A stretch of 64,000 bases of DNA from Limnanthes douglasii subsp. nivea. Its lineage: Eukaryota > Streptophyta > Magnoliopsida > Brassicales > Limnanthaceae. Below, piece by piece: positions 31,145 to 42,781 of the stretch (the first letter of the stretch is position 1; each line of letters begins with the position of its first letter). Where the stretch lies: the NCBI GenBank assembly GCA_036936605.1, contig JAUPFV010000001.1, forward strand, positions 212,767,138 to 212,831,137. Direction: 5' to 3'. The position numbers and the translations under genes are program-made. The notes beneath the pieces were generated by a model. It saw only the letters and a list, made by a program, of their open reading frames with translations. It searched no databases and was not told where the DNA came from.

Positions 31145-33300
31145 TCACCCCATATAGTGGAGTTCTTAGTTTATTTTTCCAGATTCTAAGAATGATGATA
31201 AAGCGTGTTGAATTAATTTTTGTAAAAGCTACACACTTTTAGGAATTGATTGTTGTTCTTGTTGGTTAAAAGAATGTATATAAGGATAATGATGCATGTT
31301 TTGATTTAATCATATGTAAAAAATATATTTATGACCTTTAGTATCAAATTTTAGAATACAAAACATCTCTATCGTCGAATTTTTATAGTTGTAGGACTCT
31401 GATCAGTGTTTGTTGCGACCATAAAGTGTTTGACCACGAGAAACACTAAAATTAAGGAAACAAATCTGAATTAGGTTAGTGTCTTACTTGTTCCAATTTT
31501 TTTTTTGTCTAATTTATATTTAAGTCTTAAATGACTACATGATTGTTTAGACCAAAAGTGTGTATGTCGTATGTGATAAAAAAAAATTAGCATATTTCAA
31601 ACTGGCCGAACTTGGATAAATAATCAAGGATCCAATATATCGCTAAAGTGATCTTTATTAATGAGTTGAATTACTTTATATTTTTGACAAAACAATTATT
31701 GACAAGTATGTGAATTGGCCCAATTGAATTTTAACGTTTGACGTAGTTAATCTTAAACAAAAGATAATTATTTGTGAATTGGCCCAAATGAAGATATTCT
31801 TAATTAAATCGATTAGTATGATCAACATTAATTATGCTCAAACTTATACACATACAAATTTATATGGTCTCCCAAATGAATTTTATTGATGTTGCAAGAG
31901 TATGTTTTGTTATATTATGTTAATTATTAAATTCTATCAAAATTATATGTTAAGTTATGTTTTAGCTATTTGCTGTGTGTTATTTGTTATATAAGTAAAT
32001 TTGCCTATGTACAGCCTAGTAGGAAAATGTCACTCATTCTTGATGGGAGAAAATTTGAGCTATGTGACGGAATTAAAAAAAAGGTTCTTATGAACATATA
32101 TTCGATTTAGGACAAAAGAACCACAAGGCTTCGTCTTGTAAGTGATGTTGCTTTAGTTATATGAAACCTGAGCACTTTTAGAAAGAATGCAAAAAATGTG
32201 GTGTTGTGATGCTAAATAAAACTATTTTCACTTGTATGGTATGTTTTAAAATCAATTTGGTTCTAATATCGTAAAATGCATTGTGGGTTAATACAGTTGC
32301 AACCACTTGTGTTTGTATTTCTTTACCCGATCAGAAAACGAAACCTCATTGATGGTGACACATTTATCTATATAGATAATGATGTTCATATTTACTTTAT
32401 TCTATTTGTGATTTTTATTTATTGCTTACAAATGAATTTTTGTTATTTTTAAAATACGTATTGTATATACTTTCTTTTAGAAGGAATCTGATTTCATTTC
32501 CGTTGTTGGACAAATTTGGTTATTCTTTTCTATTTTGAAATGAAAGTTTTAAGTATTTATTTACATGGTAATGTTGTTGATTCTGAAAAGTTAATAAGGA
32601 ATGATAATTATTGAATACTATAAAGGATCACAAAGAGATAATGAATGTAAATGTATCTAAAATAAATAAATTGTTAAGCATCTGTAAAAATTTGGCACAA
32701 TCAATTAGGTGATATTTCTAAAAATAGAATTAAAAATATTGTTTGGAAATGATTATTAAATGGGATGATTTGTTCAAACTTCAACGTTTGCGTTAAATTT
32801 ATAAAAGGTAAACATACCAAGGTGAAAAGATAAGATACATAGAGAGTGTAAGAGGTCTTGGACTTAGGGATGCCAATTTTTTCTAAACCTGTGGGTATCC
32901 AATTTGAGCTGACTAGATGGGATGAGTTATGGGTTTTAAAATGTTTACATTGATGGGTTGTGCATTTTGGAATTTAGTAATCGTCGATTTTGAGATGAGT
33001 TATGGGTTTAAGAAATTTCCAATTAGAAAACCCAAAACCGATCCACATGACATTCGTTAGTTATCATAGTATTCAAAACTCAATATATGATATATTCAAT
33101 ATATTATTATTTTATATTATGTTTGGTTTTTCTAACTTTTTATTAGATAGTTAATTACGATAAAATATTTTAGATAAACAAATGATCAATTAGGGTACCG
33201 AACTCGACGAGGTTTACAAAAATAAATACGGAAAAGGTTGCGGGTTTAACAATACCCGCACCCATTCTGACCCATTGTTATCCCTACTTGGATGGAATGG
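31145..33300 (+). pseudogene. Co-F gag region (heavily decayed)
   Basis: Almost no open frame remains. A zinc-knuckle relic is readable at about 32140-32190: CFSYMKPEHF, stop, KEC, against a CxxCxKPGHxxxxC pattern, so the second Cys is Tyr. Nothing else in this AT-rich 2.1 kb is recognisable. 32870-33290 shows no protein similarity I can name. Confidence 0.5.
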
Positions 33301-33910
33301 AAAATTATATATTATATCATTCATTGACGACTTTCACAGTGCATGTATTTATACCTTATTCACGAAATATCAAAGGCCATTGACAAGTTCAAAGTCATTA
33401 AGGCCTAAGATAAAAAACTAACCATGAAAGACATTAAGTATGTCAGATCGGACCGTGGTGGTAAATACTACGGGAAACACGGCGGTTCAGGTGAACAATG
33501 TCATGGACCATTTTAAAGTTTCTAGATAAGTATCGGATAATCTCTTAGTATGTGATCTTAGGTTTTCCTAACATAAATAATGTATCCGAAAGACAAAATT
33601 GTACATTGAATGATATGGTAAAAAATATGCTTAGTCATTCAACATTACCTATATCACTTAATGGAGGAACAATAAATTGTGCAACCTACATTCTTAATAA
33701 AGTTCCCACGAACGAAACTACTAAGACATTATACAAACTTTGGACTGGGCGTAAGCCTAGTTAAAAACATTTACATATTTAGGGATGCCCAACTGAAACG
33801 AAGCCATATAAGGCTGAATAAAAATAACTTAGATTCCAAAACAGTTAGTAGTTATTTCGTCGATCTCCCAAGCACGTTAGGGGTGTTAAGTTTTATGATT
33901 CTCTCAATAT
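33300..33910 (+). pseudogene. Co-F integrase remnant
   Basis: IDDFHSACIYTLFTKYQ near 33325 fits the copia integrase core. 33552-33764 reads NNVSERQNCTLNDMVKNMLSHSTLP and CATYILNKVPTNETTKTLYKLWTGRKPS, the usual block after the catalytic Glu. Stops and frameshifts lie throughout. Confidence 0.8.
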
Positions 33911-34439
33911 AAGTATGTTTTAAGACAAGAAAATTAAGGTTCATTTGAGGATGTTGAGTTTGGAAGAAAAATTTAAGAATAAATTCTCATTTTTAGAAAA
34001 AATCTATAGAGATTCATAAAAGTCGTAACAAATATAAGTCAGTCATCAAGCCAATATATCGGGCCAAATAAAGGTTGTTAGTGAATCGATGATCAAAGAT
34101 ACATAGGTCATAAACCAATATATCGTCCCGAAAAAAAGTTGTTGGTGGGTTGATTCTCATGTACAATATAATTTGTTAAATGCCACACATTTAATTATTG
34201 GTAGAACATTAACTAAATTAATATAAATATTATATTCCATATATGGAAAATTAAAATTGTTCAAAAAGCTTCAAACTCTACCTCCTCAAGAAAGTGCAAA
34301 CTGGAAACATTATTAGTTTGTGGAGATCTACAAGCGAAAATAAGAGTGTTATATCTTGATACTATATAATGTATCTTTCAAATATATGAGGAGTTTTACA
34401 ATACAACATATAAGGATCCCTTAAGTGCTCGGGAATCCA

Positions 34440-35480
34440 TGATTTTTTTTATTCTCGGTTGTGGATTGAAGCAATGAACGAAGATTTAAAATCAATGCAA
34501 GATAACGTGAAATTGGAGTTTGTTCCACTACTTGAAAAAAAGAAGTCAATTGGTTGTAAATGAATTTTTGAACCAAACAGGATTTTAAGGTTAATGTGAA
34601 CACACATAAAATGCGAATCATAGTTAAGGGTTTTACTCACCATGACATGATTAATTTAAATAAATTTCTCTAAATTTCATAGAAGGATTATTTTTCGGAC
34701 AATATGACATTAGCTCAACATTTTGATATCGAGATCCATCAAATTTATGCAAAGACCGTTTTTCTCAATGGAAACAATAAGGAAATAATCTATATGGTGC
34801 AACCAGATAACTTTATCTCCGATGATCCAAAGTTGACGGTATGCAAACTAAATAAATGTATTTATAGACTTAGGCAATCATCTCAACAATGGTACCACAA
34901 ATTTCTCGAGGTTATTGTCTCATTTGGTTTTGAGATAAATCCAGTTTGTGTGTATAAAAAATTTAGTGGTAGTAAAACCATATTTCTAATATTGTATGTT
35001 GATGACATATTACTGGCCACAAACAATAAAGAATGTTACATGCGACCAATAAATTTCTTTCAGAAAAATTTAATTTGAGATATCTTGGCGATGCGTCTTT
35101 TATGCCACGAATTCAAAATTCACAACAATCGATCATGCGGAATTTTGAGTTTATCATAAGAGTCATATATTGAGAGGGAACTACAACAGATGGATGATTA
35201 ACAACAAAATAAAAAAAACCTTTATACCGAAAGTTGGAAAGTTTAGCCTTAAGCAATTCCCAAAGATAAAACTTGAAATTGAGGAAATGCAAAAGGGTTG
35301 TATATGTTTTGGCTCTTAAAAGTCTAATATATGCTCAAGTTTGCACAAGGTAATATATTACTTTTTTCGGTTTATTAGATAAATATGTAAGAAATTCAGG
35401 GATGAAACATTGGAAGTCAGTCAAAAGAATTCTCCAGTATTTGCAATAAACAAAACATTATAGGTAACATATATGAAGTC
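34440..35480 (+). pseudogene. Co-F reverse transcriptase and start of RNase H
   Basis: WIEAMNEDLKSMQDN near 34465 starts the RT. 34704-35078 reads EIHQIYAKTVFLNGNNKEIIYM, VCKLNKCIYRLRQSSQQWYHKF and the catalytic LYVDDILLA, intact. 35395-35450 reads RNSGMKHWKSVKRILQYLQ, the linker to RNase H. The RNase H itself is not recognisable up to 35810. Confidence 0.85.
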
Positions 35481-35638
35481 AAATAAGCTTGAGATCATTG
35501 TATATTCCAACTAGCTTTAGTTCCCAAACTTTGTCACAGGACTGCGAATCATGGTAATGATAGATAGACCTCTTAGATATGTTGTGACAATAATTTAGCA
35601 GTTCATTATTCCAACAATAACAAGATTTTAGCTAAGTC

Positions 35639-35645
<7 letters not shown>

Positions 35646-35673
<28 letters not shown>
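35646..35673. repeat. (TA)n microsatellite
   Basis: Pure alternating TA in the copia internal region. Confidence 0.95.
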
Positions 35674-35675
<2 letters not shown>

Positions 35676-35810
35676 AGTTCATGTATGTTAAATGGAGAGT
35701 TTAGAGTAGTCAAATAAGCATGGAGCACATATGGATAAACTCAATGTTAGCGAATCAGCTTACGAAGTTATTAATGCATAAAGTTTTTATCTAACACACC
35801 ATTAACATAG

Positions 35811-36106
35811 GTGGTGATGATGGTAGAATTTATTCGACCCGCGAGTCAAACCGGTGGACTAATGGTCTAGGCTAACATGCCAACATGCCAATAGACCCAA
35901 CAGGTCCAACAGGCTAATAGGGTCAACAGGCCCATAACTACTGCTATATAAGGCAACTTATATATTCTTAGTTAAGAGGAGAGGCATTTTGGTTGTTGAC
36001 CGTCGCCTTAGGGTTTTCTTCTTGATTTTTACTGATCAAGTGAGAGTTTGTATTAAGTTACTTGAAATATTTATATTATGATAATTGCACACTTAAGTTC
36101 ATTAAT

Positions 36107-36165
<59 letters not shown>

Positions 36166-36475
36166 CACTATGCTCATATCTTTGATTATACGTACTCTCT
36201 TGTAAGTAGGCCTTCAATTAAGAATAAATATGTAAGATTACATTTCATATTATTTTTATTCTATGCACCATGATGGATCCATGTAATTGATTGTTGCGAT
36301 GTCGTGATTACTGATGCATCTATTTACGGCCTTTGATACTTGATGATGAATTAGGTTTGAAGTCATTAATATTCATTTACGAGATTGTTAAGGTTATATA
36401 CGTGACAATAAAAATTAAGAACTTTAATTAAATGGATACATCATATAGTAACATATGATGATTTAAGTGGGAGAT
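35811..36475 (+). other. Co-F region before the 3' LTR
   Basis: No gene. It contains short repeats of ggccaacaggtccaac (35870-35930) and a (TA)n run. A polypurine-like aagtgggagattat at 36463-36476 fits a copia PPT next to the LTR. Confidence 0.5.
36109..36161. repeat. (TA)n microsatellite
   Basis: About 50 bp of alternating AT. Confidence 0.95.
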
Positions 36476-36824
36476 TATTGGAATTTCTCTATTAAGTTGG
36501 ATTGTCACATGTTTTAACGACGTATCGGACTATCGTTTTTTTAGTCTAATATAAATAATCATATATAAAGTATAAAATATATTTCATGGAGATAATTGTA
36601 CAAATATCATGTTTAATTCCGAATATCGTGAATGATTGGATTCGAAAATAAATGACTCAAGCAAAATGTGAAGTTTTGATATTATTTTGTGGGAACAAAA
36701 TAAATATGGGTTATGTCCTTAAGATTGACAATTGAACTGTATATGGTGTTCATTTAGCTTGTGACTTTAATATTGAATTAATAAGTCAATATTTAAACAC
36801 TATAATAATATTGGATTGTTATTT

Positions 36825-37039
36825 GTTTTTTAAAAAAAGAAAACCCGCAATCGCTACTCAACGAGTGCGCACAGAGTAAACCCTCAGTCTTGACGCAATA
36901 ATCTGCAAACTAACGCTAGAAGTAAACCCCACAAGGTGACAGACTCAAACCAAGAAATCATTTGTAGAGGGACTCAAACTCATAACCTTTGGTCACGAGC
37001 ATGTCTTACTCCACCAACTCGGCTACCCCTTTCAGAGTC
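36825..37039 (-). mobile_element. tRNA-derived SINE, full length
   Basis: On the minus strand the A box TAGCCGAGTTGG (37014-37025) is followed by a B-box-like GGTTATGAGTTTGAGTCCC (36969-36987). The body shares gtgcgcactcgttgagtag with the second copy and ends in a T-run. It is flanked by a 17-bp imperfect target duplication (atattggattgttattt at 36808-36824, atattgaattgtaattt at 37040-37056, 2 mismatches). Confidence 0.75.
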
Positions 37040-37056
37040 ATATTGAATTGTAATTT

Positions 37057-37232
37057 TTTTTATTTTTTTAAAGGAACCCGTAGCCACTACTCAACGAGTG
37101 CGCACATGGTAAACTCTCGATCTGACGCAATAGCCTGCAAACAAACACAAGAAAGTAAATCACACAAAGTGACAGGCTCGGCCAAGAAAGCGTTTGTAGA
37201 GAGACTCGAACTCATGACTTTTGGTCACAAAC
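37057..37232 (-). mobile_element. tRNA-derived SINE, 5'-truncated copy
   Basis: Same family and orientation as the neighbour. It keeps the B box (GTCATGAGTTCGAGTCTC, 37199-37216) and the tail but lacks the A box. Confidence 0.7.
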
Positions 37233-38165
37233 AATGGTTATCTTGAGTATTATTAATATATTATTTTGCGAAGTAACATAATTTTATTTTGAATAATATT
37301 AATTCTTATGAATTGTTAAGTAATAGTACTTTATATAATATTAATTTATTAATATGTGAAGTTTCATTTTAAATACATTCGTAATATTTAATTAGTGATT
37401 TAATATTTATATATTGTTACATATTATGAATAGTTAAGCAAAAAAAAGTTAATTTGAGTAATATCGATTAATTAAGTATAAATTAATATCCTGATGAAAG
37501 TACAATTAATATAAATAAAGGAGACTTACGTAATGGGTCTAAATTTTGTTTCTATTTACCCAAGCATACCCAAACAGATCCATTTTACAAATAGATCCAA
37601 TCCATTTAAGAAAATACTCGATTATCTATAAAAACAAAACAAATACATCCCCAAATCAAAATATTTAACCCCAATTTCAAAATCAATTCTTTCTCCTCAA
37701 ACTTTCTTTGTCATATTATCAAATTCATTAAGAGTAAAATTATATTTAAAATTTAAGTTTGGACTAATAGGTAAATAAAATCATATTTTGGTAGATATTG
37801 GTAAAATCTATTTGAGTCTGGACTTATTAGTAAATTGGATACGTTTTTGTACCCAATTGATATAAATCCCTATAAATAAAATTATTTTCCATCAAGGCAA
37901 TTCATTATGTGGAAAAACAAAAATTGAGTTTAGAAAGCATAATAGAAACATCTTTGAAAATCGATTTGATCAAAATCATTAAAGATAAAATCCAGTGATT
38001 GGTTTCCATCTCTTGGAATAATCAACAGGAGGTATTCAAATCATCAAGATCAAGCAATGATCATGGTTAGAAATTGCATCTAAAAACTAAGAATATCCAT
38101 TTTATATGATAAGTTTATTTTTATTTTTGTTTATTGGATGTAGTATACTTATGAGATCATAGAGG

Positions 38166-38827
38166 CTTGTTTTGTATTTTTACTAAAACTCTACGTACTT
38201 CGTGTTTGGTTTTCAAGAAATTGTATATCTTGGAGTAAATTTTGTGCAAAAGTCGAATTATAACAAGATATGTTATTCTCTTGCAAGAAATAATTGTTAA
38301 CTATATCCGTGAAGGTATGTTAAATTGTATGTATTGACCCAACCTACATACACTTGTCTTAGACAACGTCAACTTTCATCTAATCTCGAGCTTTATGGTT
38401 AGCGCATTATTTTTAAAATCATTTTTTTCTCCAGCTTAGATTTAGTGTGTTAAGTTGAATGACCATATTTGTATTACAAGCAATGGGTCACCCAATCGTA
38501 GAATTTTTGGTTATTTGTCTTAATGGGACTGTAAAATCTATTATACTTGCAAATCACTCGCTCATATTTACAAAATAACATAAACATTATCATGTCAAGG
38601 TGATTCATGGTATGTTTTTCAGTTAATTGATTATTTCATGACTATTATCGTGAATATACATACACGTTTTTATGTATATAGACATGATAATTTGTGTGAA
38701 AACACAATAAAATAGTTTTTAAAATTCAGTGTATGTAGTTAAAAAATTTAGTGATATTGTGTTATATTAATGCTATTAGTATAATTTCAATGTTATCATG
38801 TATTAAAAATATTTTATTATTAGCTTT
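38166..38827. other. AT-rich spacer before Gy-A
   Basis: 660 bp with no open frame or repeat I recognise. It ends in the Gy-A target sequence gcttt. Confidence 0.5.
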
Positions 38828-39251
38828 TGGTGTGGTTTATTTTCGTTTGAGGGTAATTTTTTAACTTTGTCTAGAGTTTTGTGGAATTTTGTGAGTATTT
38901 AATGTTTGGGTAGAATGTAGAGGGAGAATTGAGCTGCCTAGTTGTATTTAATTTTCATTACCCTCATTTAATGTAGGTGGTTGGGTATTTATACCCTTTT
39001 TATTTTGGGCCATATGAGCTTTCGGGTTGTGTTTTTATGGATTCAGATCGAGTTCAATGACCCATTAGCTTTTAAGTAAACAAGTGATTAGTTTAATCAT
39101 GAAGTGATTATATTTTTAATACTTTAGTTTTGTTCGGACAGTTTTAGTAAATGGAGGTTGTCCGAACTACCCCTGTATGGTGAAATGGACATTGTCCGAA
39201 TTAACCCCGTCCGGTTCCCATAAGGTGTGGTGACAGAATCCGGACTCATCA
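38828..39251 (-). repeat. Gy-A 3' LTR (left)
   Basis: 424 bp, TGGTGTGG...ACTCATCA. Confidence 0.92.
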
Positions 39252-39255
39252 GTAG

Positions 39256-39265
39256 CCCCTTTTTT
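39256..39265 (-). other. Gy-A polypurine tract
   Basis: Minus strand AAAAAAGGGG, next to CTAC and the LTR. Confidence 0.8.
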
Positions 39266-39302
39266 AGGTGGTGTTCAAAGGCCTTTGGCAAGACCTAAAA
39301 AA
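39260..39302. repeat. Inverted repeat overlapping the Gy-A polypurine tract
   Basis: TTTTTTAGGT (39260-39269) and ACCTAAAAAA (39293-39302), perfect 10-bp arms. The loop contains the palindrome CAAAGGCCTTTG. Confidence 0.7.
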
Positions 39303-39590
39303 TAGCCTGCAGCTGGTCACAGTCATATCCGGACAGGTCCTTCGAACTTTGTTATAGCTTTATCCGAACTGAAAAAGTTCTTGAATACTAAACGGTTTCT
39401 TGTCAAAATTCGTGGGACACGTGTCTCTCTCTGGTTCGCCATATCAGCCGTTTTTTCACCTAGAATGGCGCTCCCACCTTCTCCAAAAAGTAACATCTTC
39501 ATTTAATGAAGATGACATCAGCGTCGTTCCTTAATCATTCCAACCCTTTCGAATTCTCCTAGGTATCTAAGAATCTTCTTGTGTGTTTAC

Positions 39591-39600
39591 TATAAATTAA
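39591..39600 (+). promoter_or_regulatory. TATA box of the Gy-A antisense gene
   Basis: TATAAATTAA, 97 bp upstream of the end of ATG 39697. A matching box is in Gy-B. Confidence 0.55.
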
Positions 39601-39696
39601 TCACTCCTTTACTGTTTTACCATCCTCTTCACCCTTAATTTGTTTAAACTTCAAAGCTTTCTCTCAAAAATAAATACTTTTTCTCGGTGTGAGTTC

Positions 39697-42645
39697 ATGT
39701 TCACAGCTAGGAACGCTTTAATCAAAGGTGGGTGGCTTAATTTATATGAGTTAGAAAAGGCTCAGAAGGTTGAATGTGAGAGGCACATTGCTGCAGGCCT
39801 TCCTGGTTCCCCTATCGACAAACCAGATACACCAAGCACAGAGCCTGACCAGGGATCTTCTTCAACAAAAGGCGTTAAACTGAAGAGATTGTTTCAAACC
39901 AGTCTTTCACCAATTGTTTCAGGCTCGTCGGTTCAGGAATCAGAGCCCACTGTTGAACCGGAGCAAGTAGTTACCAGTTTTAAGAAGCCTTCTCCATTTA
40001 TCGTCATGGGATCAGATGCTGATACCTCTCCAGATAAGTTAGTTGATCGGAGAAGAGGCCGCTTGGTAAAAGGGCAGGCTTCAAAAGGTACACCCTCTAA
40101 ATCAGGGGCCAAAGACAGCAACACGGGGTCAAAGGCACCCATAAAATTTTTAGAACAAGCTGTCCGGACCGGAGGCATCTAGCTCAAGTCTCTGAAAAGA
40201 AACCACTACACCTGAGCCCCAACCGGAGGTCAGAGTACAAGAAATCAGTGAAAACCAACAACCCGGAGGACACGTTGAACCATCCTCTAACTCCCCTCAC
40301 CCAAAAGCAACTAAAAACCCCTCCCTGGTTATAGAAGAAGTGATGGAGGATTCTATTGAAGAGACTCCATTTGAGTCCGAAGTCTCTGGGCAGACAAGTG
40401 AGGCTGCTGCTGCCAAGAAGGATAAAGGCAAAGAAAAACTATGCCTAAGGCATCCAGATTTTCCGGAGGTCCTTGTGGGAAAAGTGGGACCTTGTTTCCA
40501 CAAGGTTAGTGTTAAGTATTTAATTGCTTTGCAAAAACTTAACTATGCTTTCATACACACAGCCGAGCTGGGTCGGATGCGAACAAAGTGGGGAATCCTT
40601 GAGAACGTCAAAATAAGGATTCCAATAGACCCAAAAACACCAATGGACTGCAAGTTCAGTGCAATAGTTTTCTTCACTGAGCTCTTCAACTGGGGACTAT
40701 GGTTTCCCTTAGACCCAGAGATAGTCAAATATTTTCACCTTATCAAGATTTGCCCCAGTTAACTGAGCCCTAACGCATGGGACACCTTTATGGCCTGTAT
40801 CATGGCCTCCAGGCTCTCCGGAATTCCTCTTCCAATGGAGGAGTTTGCAGCTGTGGCCAGCCTCTGCAGAAACCACCACATTCCCTTCTTTCACTTCAAC
40901 ATGGGTGATAATTATAAAGCAGTGGATGACCTGCTTGAGTCGGAGAGAAATTGGAAGACTCACTTCTTGTTCGTGAGTGGAGCCTGGGAGAATGGGAGGA
41001 AGATCAAAGCCGGAGTCAACCCGAGTCTCCTCACCAGCAAATGACGAAGCGATGGTAAGAATCCCATCCCACATTCCATTTTTATTTTTATCAAACTTGT
41101 TTAACTAACTTGTCTTGTCTTTTTTTTACATTGCTGCCTAAAGACTTCAATGACCATTTGAAAGCCGGGCAGGCCACTTGTACCAAGCTAAACGCTTGGG
41201 CTGCTGAAAAGTGGGGGAATCGCTTCTACAATGCCTTTACTGGAGGCAATCTTGCAAGGTCCTACCTCTGGAACACTACCGACCGAAGGGACTTATCCTG
41301 GGAGGAACTTACCACCCCACCCCCTCCGGAAGTAGTCCTCAAAAGAACGCACACACCGGACGGGCATTGTATCTGCTCGGTAGAGCCAAGGCCCCAAGTA
41401 AGATGAAGGGCAAGAAAGGTAAGGGCAAGCTCAGTGCAGTTGAAGCCAACCCTACCGAAGCGGAGGAAACTGCTCCAACAAACCAAGAGGGGCCAGTTCC
41501 AAGTCAGATTGATGCTGCTCTTCTAGAAGTTGTGGAGCATGAGAGCACTAGGGAAGAGGCAGAATCTCCAAAACCTCCAAGGGTTCCTAAAAGAGATAGG
41601 AAACGGGGAGCAGATAGCAAAAGCATGGAGGCTAAGAATAAAAAGACCTCCAGGGGTGATGAGATTTCTCTCCGGCCCCGGAGCCCCTTCCTCTTGTTGA
41701 CCCTACTGATCCTACAAGAGGAGAAGAGATCCTTGATGATTTTCAAACTGAAGAGGTTGGAGGAGGGGATATTAGTATTGATGGTGTTGACATTACGGGC
41801 TTGAGGGACTGGGTGACTATTTTGAAAACCTCCCCAAAGATGATTTTGCTGGTCCTTACCTCCCTCCAAGTACTTCGAACATCGTTACCTTCAATGGTAA
41901 GTCTTTCACTGTTTCAAGTAAAAGGGATGTTATAACTCACTCTATATTGAGTAATATTCAGCCAGTGCTTGGTCTGGAGAAACAAGTGCAAGGTCAGTCA
42001 GTTATCATTACTACCCTTAATTCTGACAAGGAGAAACTGTCCAATGACCTCCTCATTGCTACCCAAATTGTCGATGTTTTGAAGAGAGAAAACGAGGAGT
42101 TAAAGAAGAATCAGGAGGGTTGGGCCACAAAGGTAGCTACCTTAGAAGATACCATCAAAGAACTCCGGGCAAAGCAGTCCGGGTTGGAGAAAGATCTCTC
42201 CTCTTCGAAAGAGGAGGTGAAGGCCAGGGACCAAGTCATTCATACTTTGACCAATAACAAGATCGCGCTCGAGGACTCGATGTCCAAGGATGCACAAGAA
42301 AAAACTGATCTGCTAAGGGAGCAAGAGGCAAAACTTCAAGCCAATATTGATGCTTATACCAACAATGTGATAGATACTCAGGAAGAAATGTATGCCAAAG
42401 TGAAGTCGGACATGGTCTTGCTCTTTCACGAGAAGTTTCCGAAGAGAAATCTTGAAGACTTATGGACTTATGTAGAGTACGAAGACCTTCCCTTCCACAC
42501 AATGGATGATAGAGACAAGCATGATTACTCTAGTGCTGACTCATCCGATGAGGAGGAGAATACCGGGGAGAGTCCAGATGAGGAAAATGATGACCTCAAG
42601 AAGAAAATGAGGGAGGCTGAGCCATCTTTAAAGGCTCAGTCTTAG
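39697..42645 (+). pseudogene. Gy-A antisense gene (Transposase_28-like, one intron)
   Basis: Starts ATGTTCACAGC, the same context as Gy-B. The Ser/Pro-rich N terminus ends at a stop near 40182. The main domain (40340-41044) reads KLCLRHPDFPEVLVGKVG, MRTKWGILENVKIRIPI, LFNWGLWFPLDPEIVKYF, then a stop at 40760-40762. It continues SPNAWDTFMACIMASRLSG and FLFVSGAWENGRKIKAGVNP, with a stop just before the intron (41042-41044). The second exon begins LPKDFNDHLKAGQATCTKLN and frameshifts near 41400. A coiled coil fills 41947-42500 (LGLEKQVQGQSVIITTLNSD onward) before an acidic tail ending at TAG 42645. Tail-to-tail with integrase. Confidence 0.72.
41055..41131 (+). other. Intron of the Gy-A antisense gene, acceptor lost
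   Basis: 77 bp, donor gatg/gtaaga. The position of the acceptor AG of Gy-B is AT here (tttttttacat/tgctgcc). T-rich as in the other copies. Confidence 0.65.
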
Positions 42646-42688
42646 AGTATCAATTATCTTTTCATTTTTGTTTTGTTTGAACCAAAGT

Positions 42689-42704
42689 CCTTGGATGGCC
42701 AAGG
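42689..42704 (+). other. Hairpin after the Gy-A antisense gene
   Basis: CCTTGGATGGCCAAGG, perfect 6-bp stem, 43 bp after the stop codon, followed by cattttta. Confidence 0.6.
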
Positions 42705-42765
42705 CATTTTTATAACTGTGTCCGGTCCTTGACCGGATAGATCTTTTGTTTTGACAATTTAAAGT

Positions 42766-42781
42766 CCTTGGATGGTCAAGG
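42766..42781 (+). other. Second CCTTGG-type hairpin (Gy-A)
   Basis: CCTTGGATGGTCAAGG, one G-T mismatch in the stem, 77 bp after the first. Gy-B has the same doublet. Confidence 0.5.

Larger units (their letters stand above)
30954..38165 (+). mobile_element. Co-F: degenerate Ty1/copia retrotransposon
   Basis: The order is 5' LTR remnant (30954-31132), initiator tRNA-Met PBS (31134), gag zinc knuckle, integrase, RT, post-RT block and 3' LTR (about 36476-38165). Homology between 30954-31110 and 37990-38160 (aatccagtgattg..., aaactaagaat) defines the LTR ends. Most of the 5' LTR is missing because Gy-E is inserted in it. Frames are full of stops, so this is the oldest layer of the stack. Confidence 0.8.
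36476..38165 (+). repeat. Co-F 3' LTR, carrying two SINE insertions
   Basis: Begins TATTGGAATTTC (TGTTGG-like) after the PPT. The end is inferred from similarity with 30954-31110. About 400 bp of its length is the two SINE copies. Only the last 170 bp can be checked against the 5' LTR. Confidence 0.6.

Noticed and set aside
36969..37025. A and B boxes resembling a tRNA gene
   Set aside because: No cloverleaf or anticodon arm, a T-run tail, a second copy beside it and a flanking target duplication. It is a SINE.
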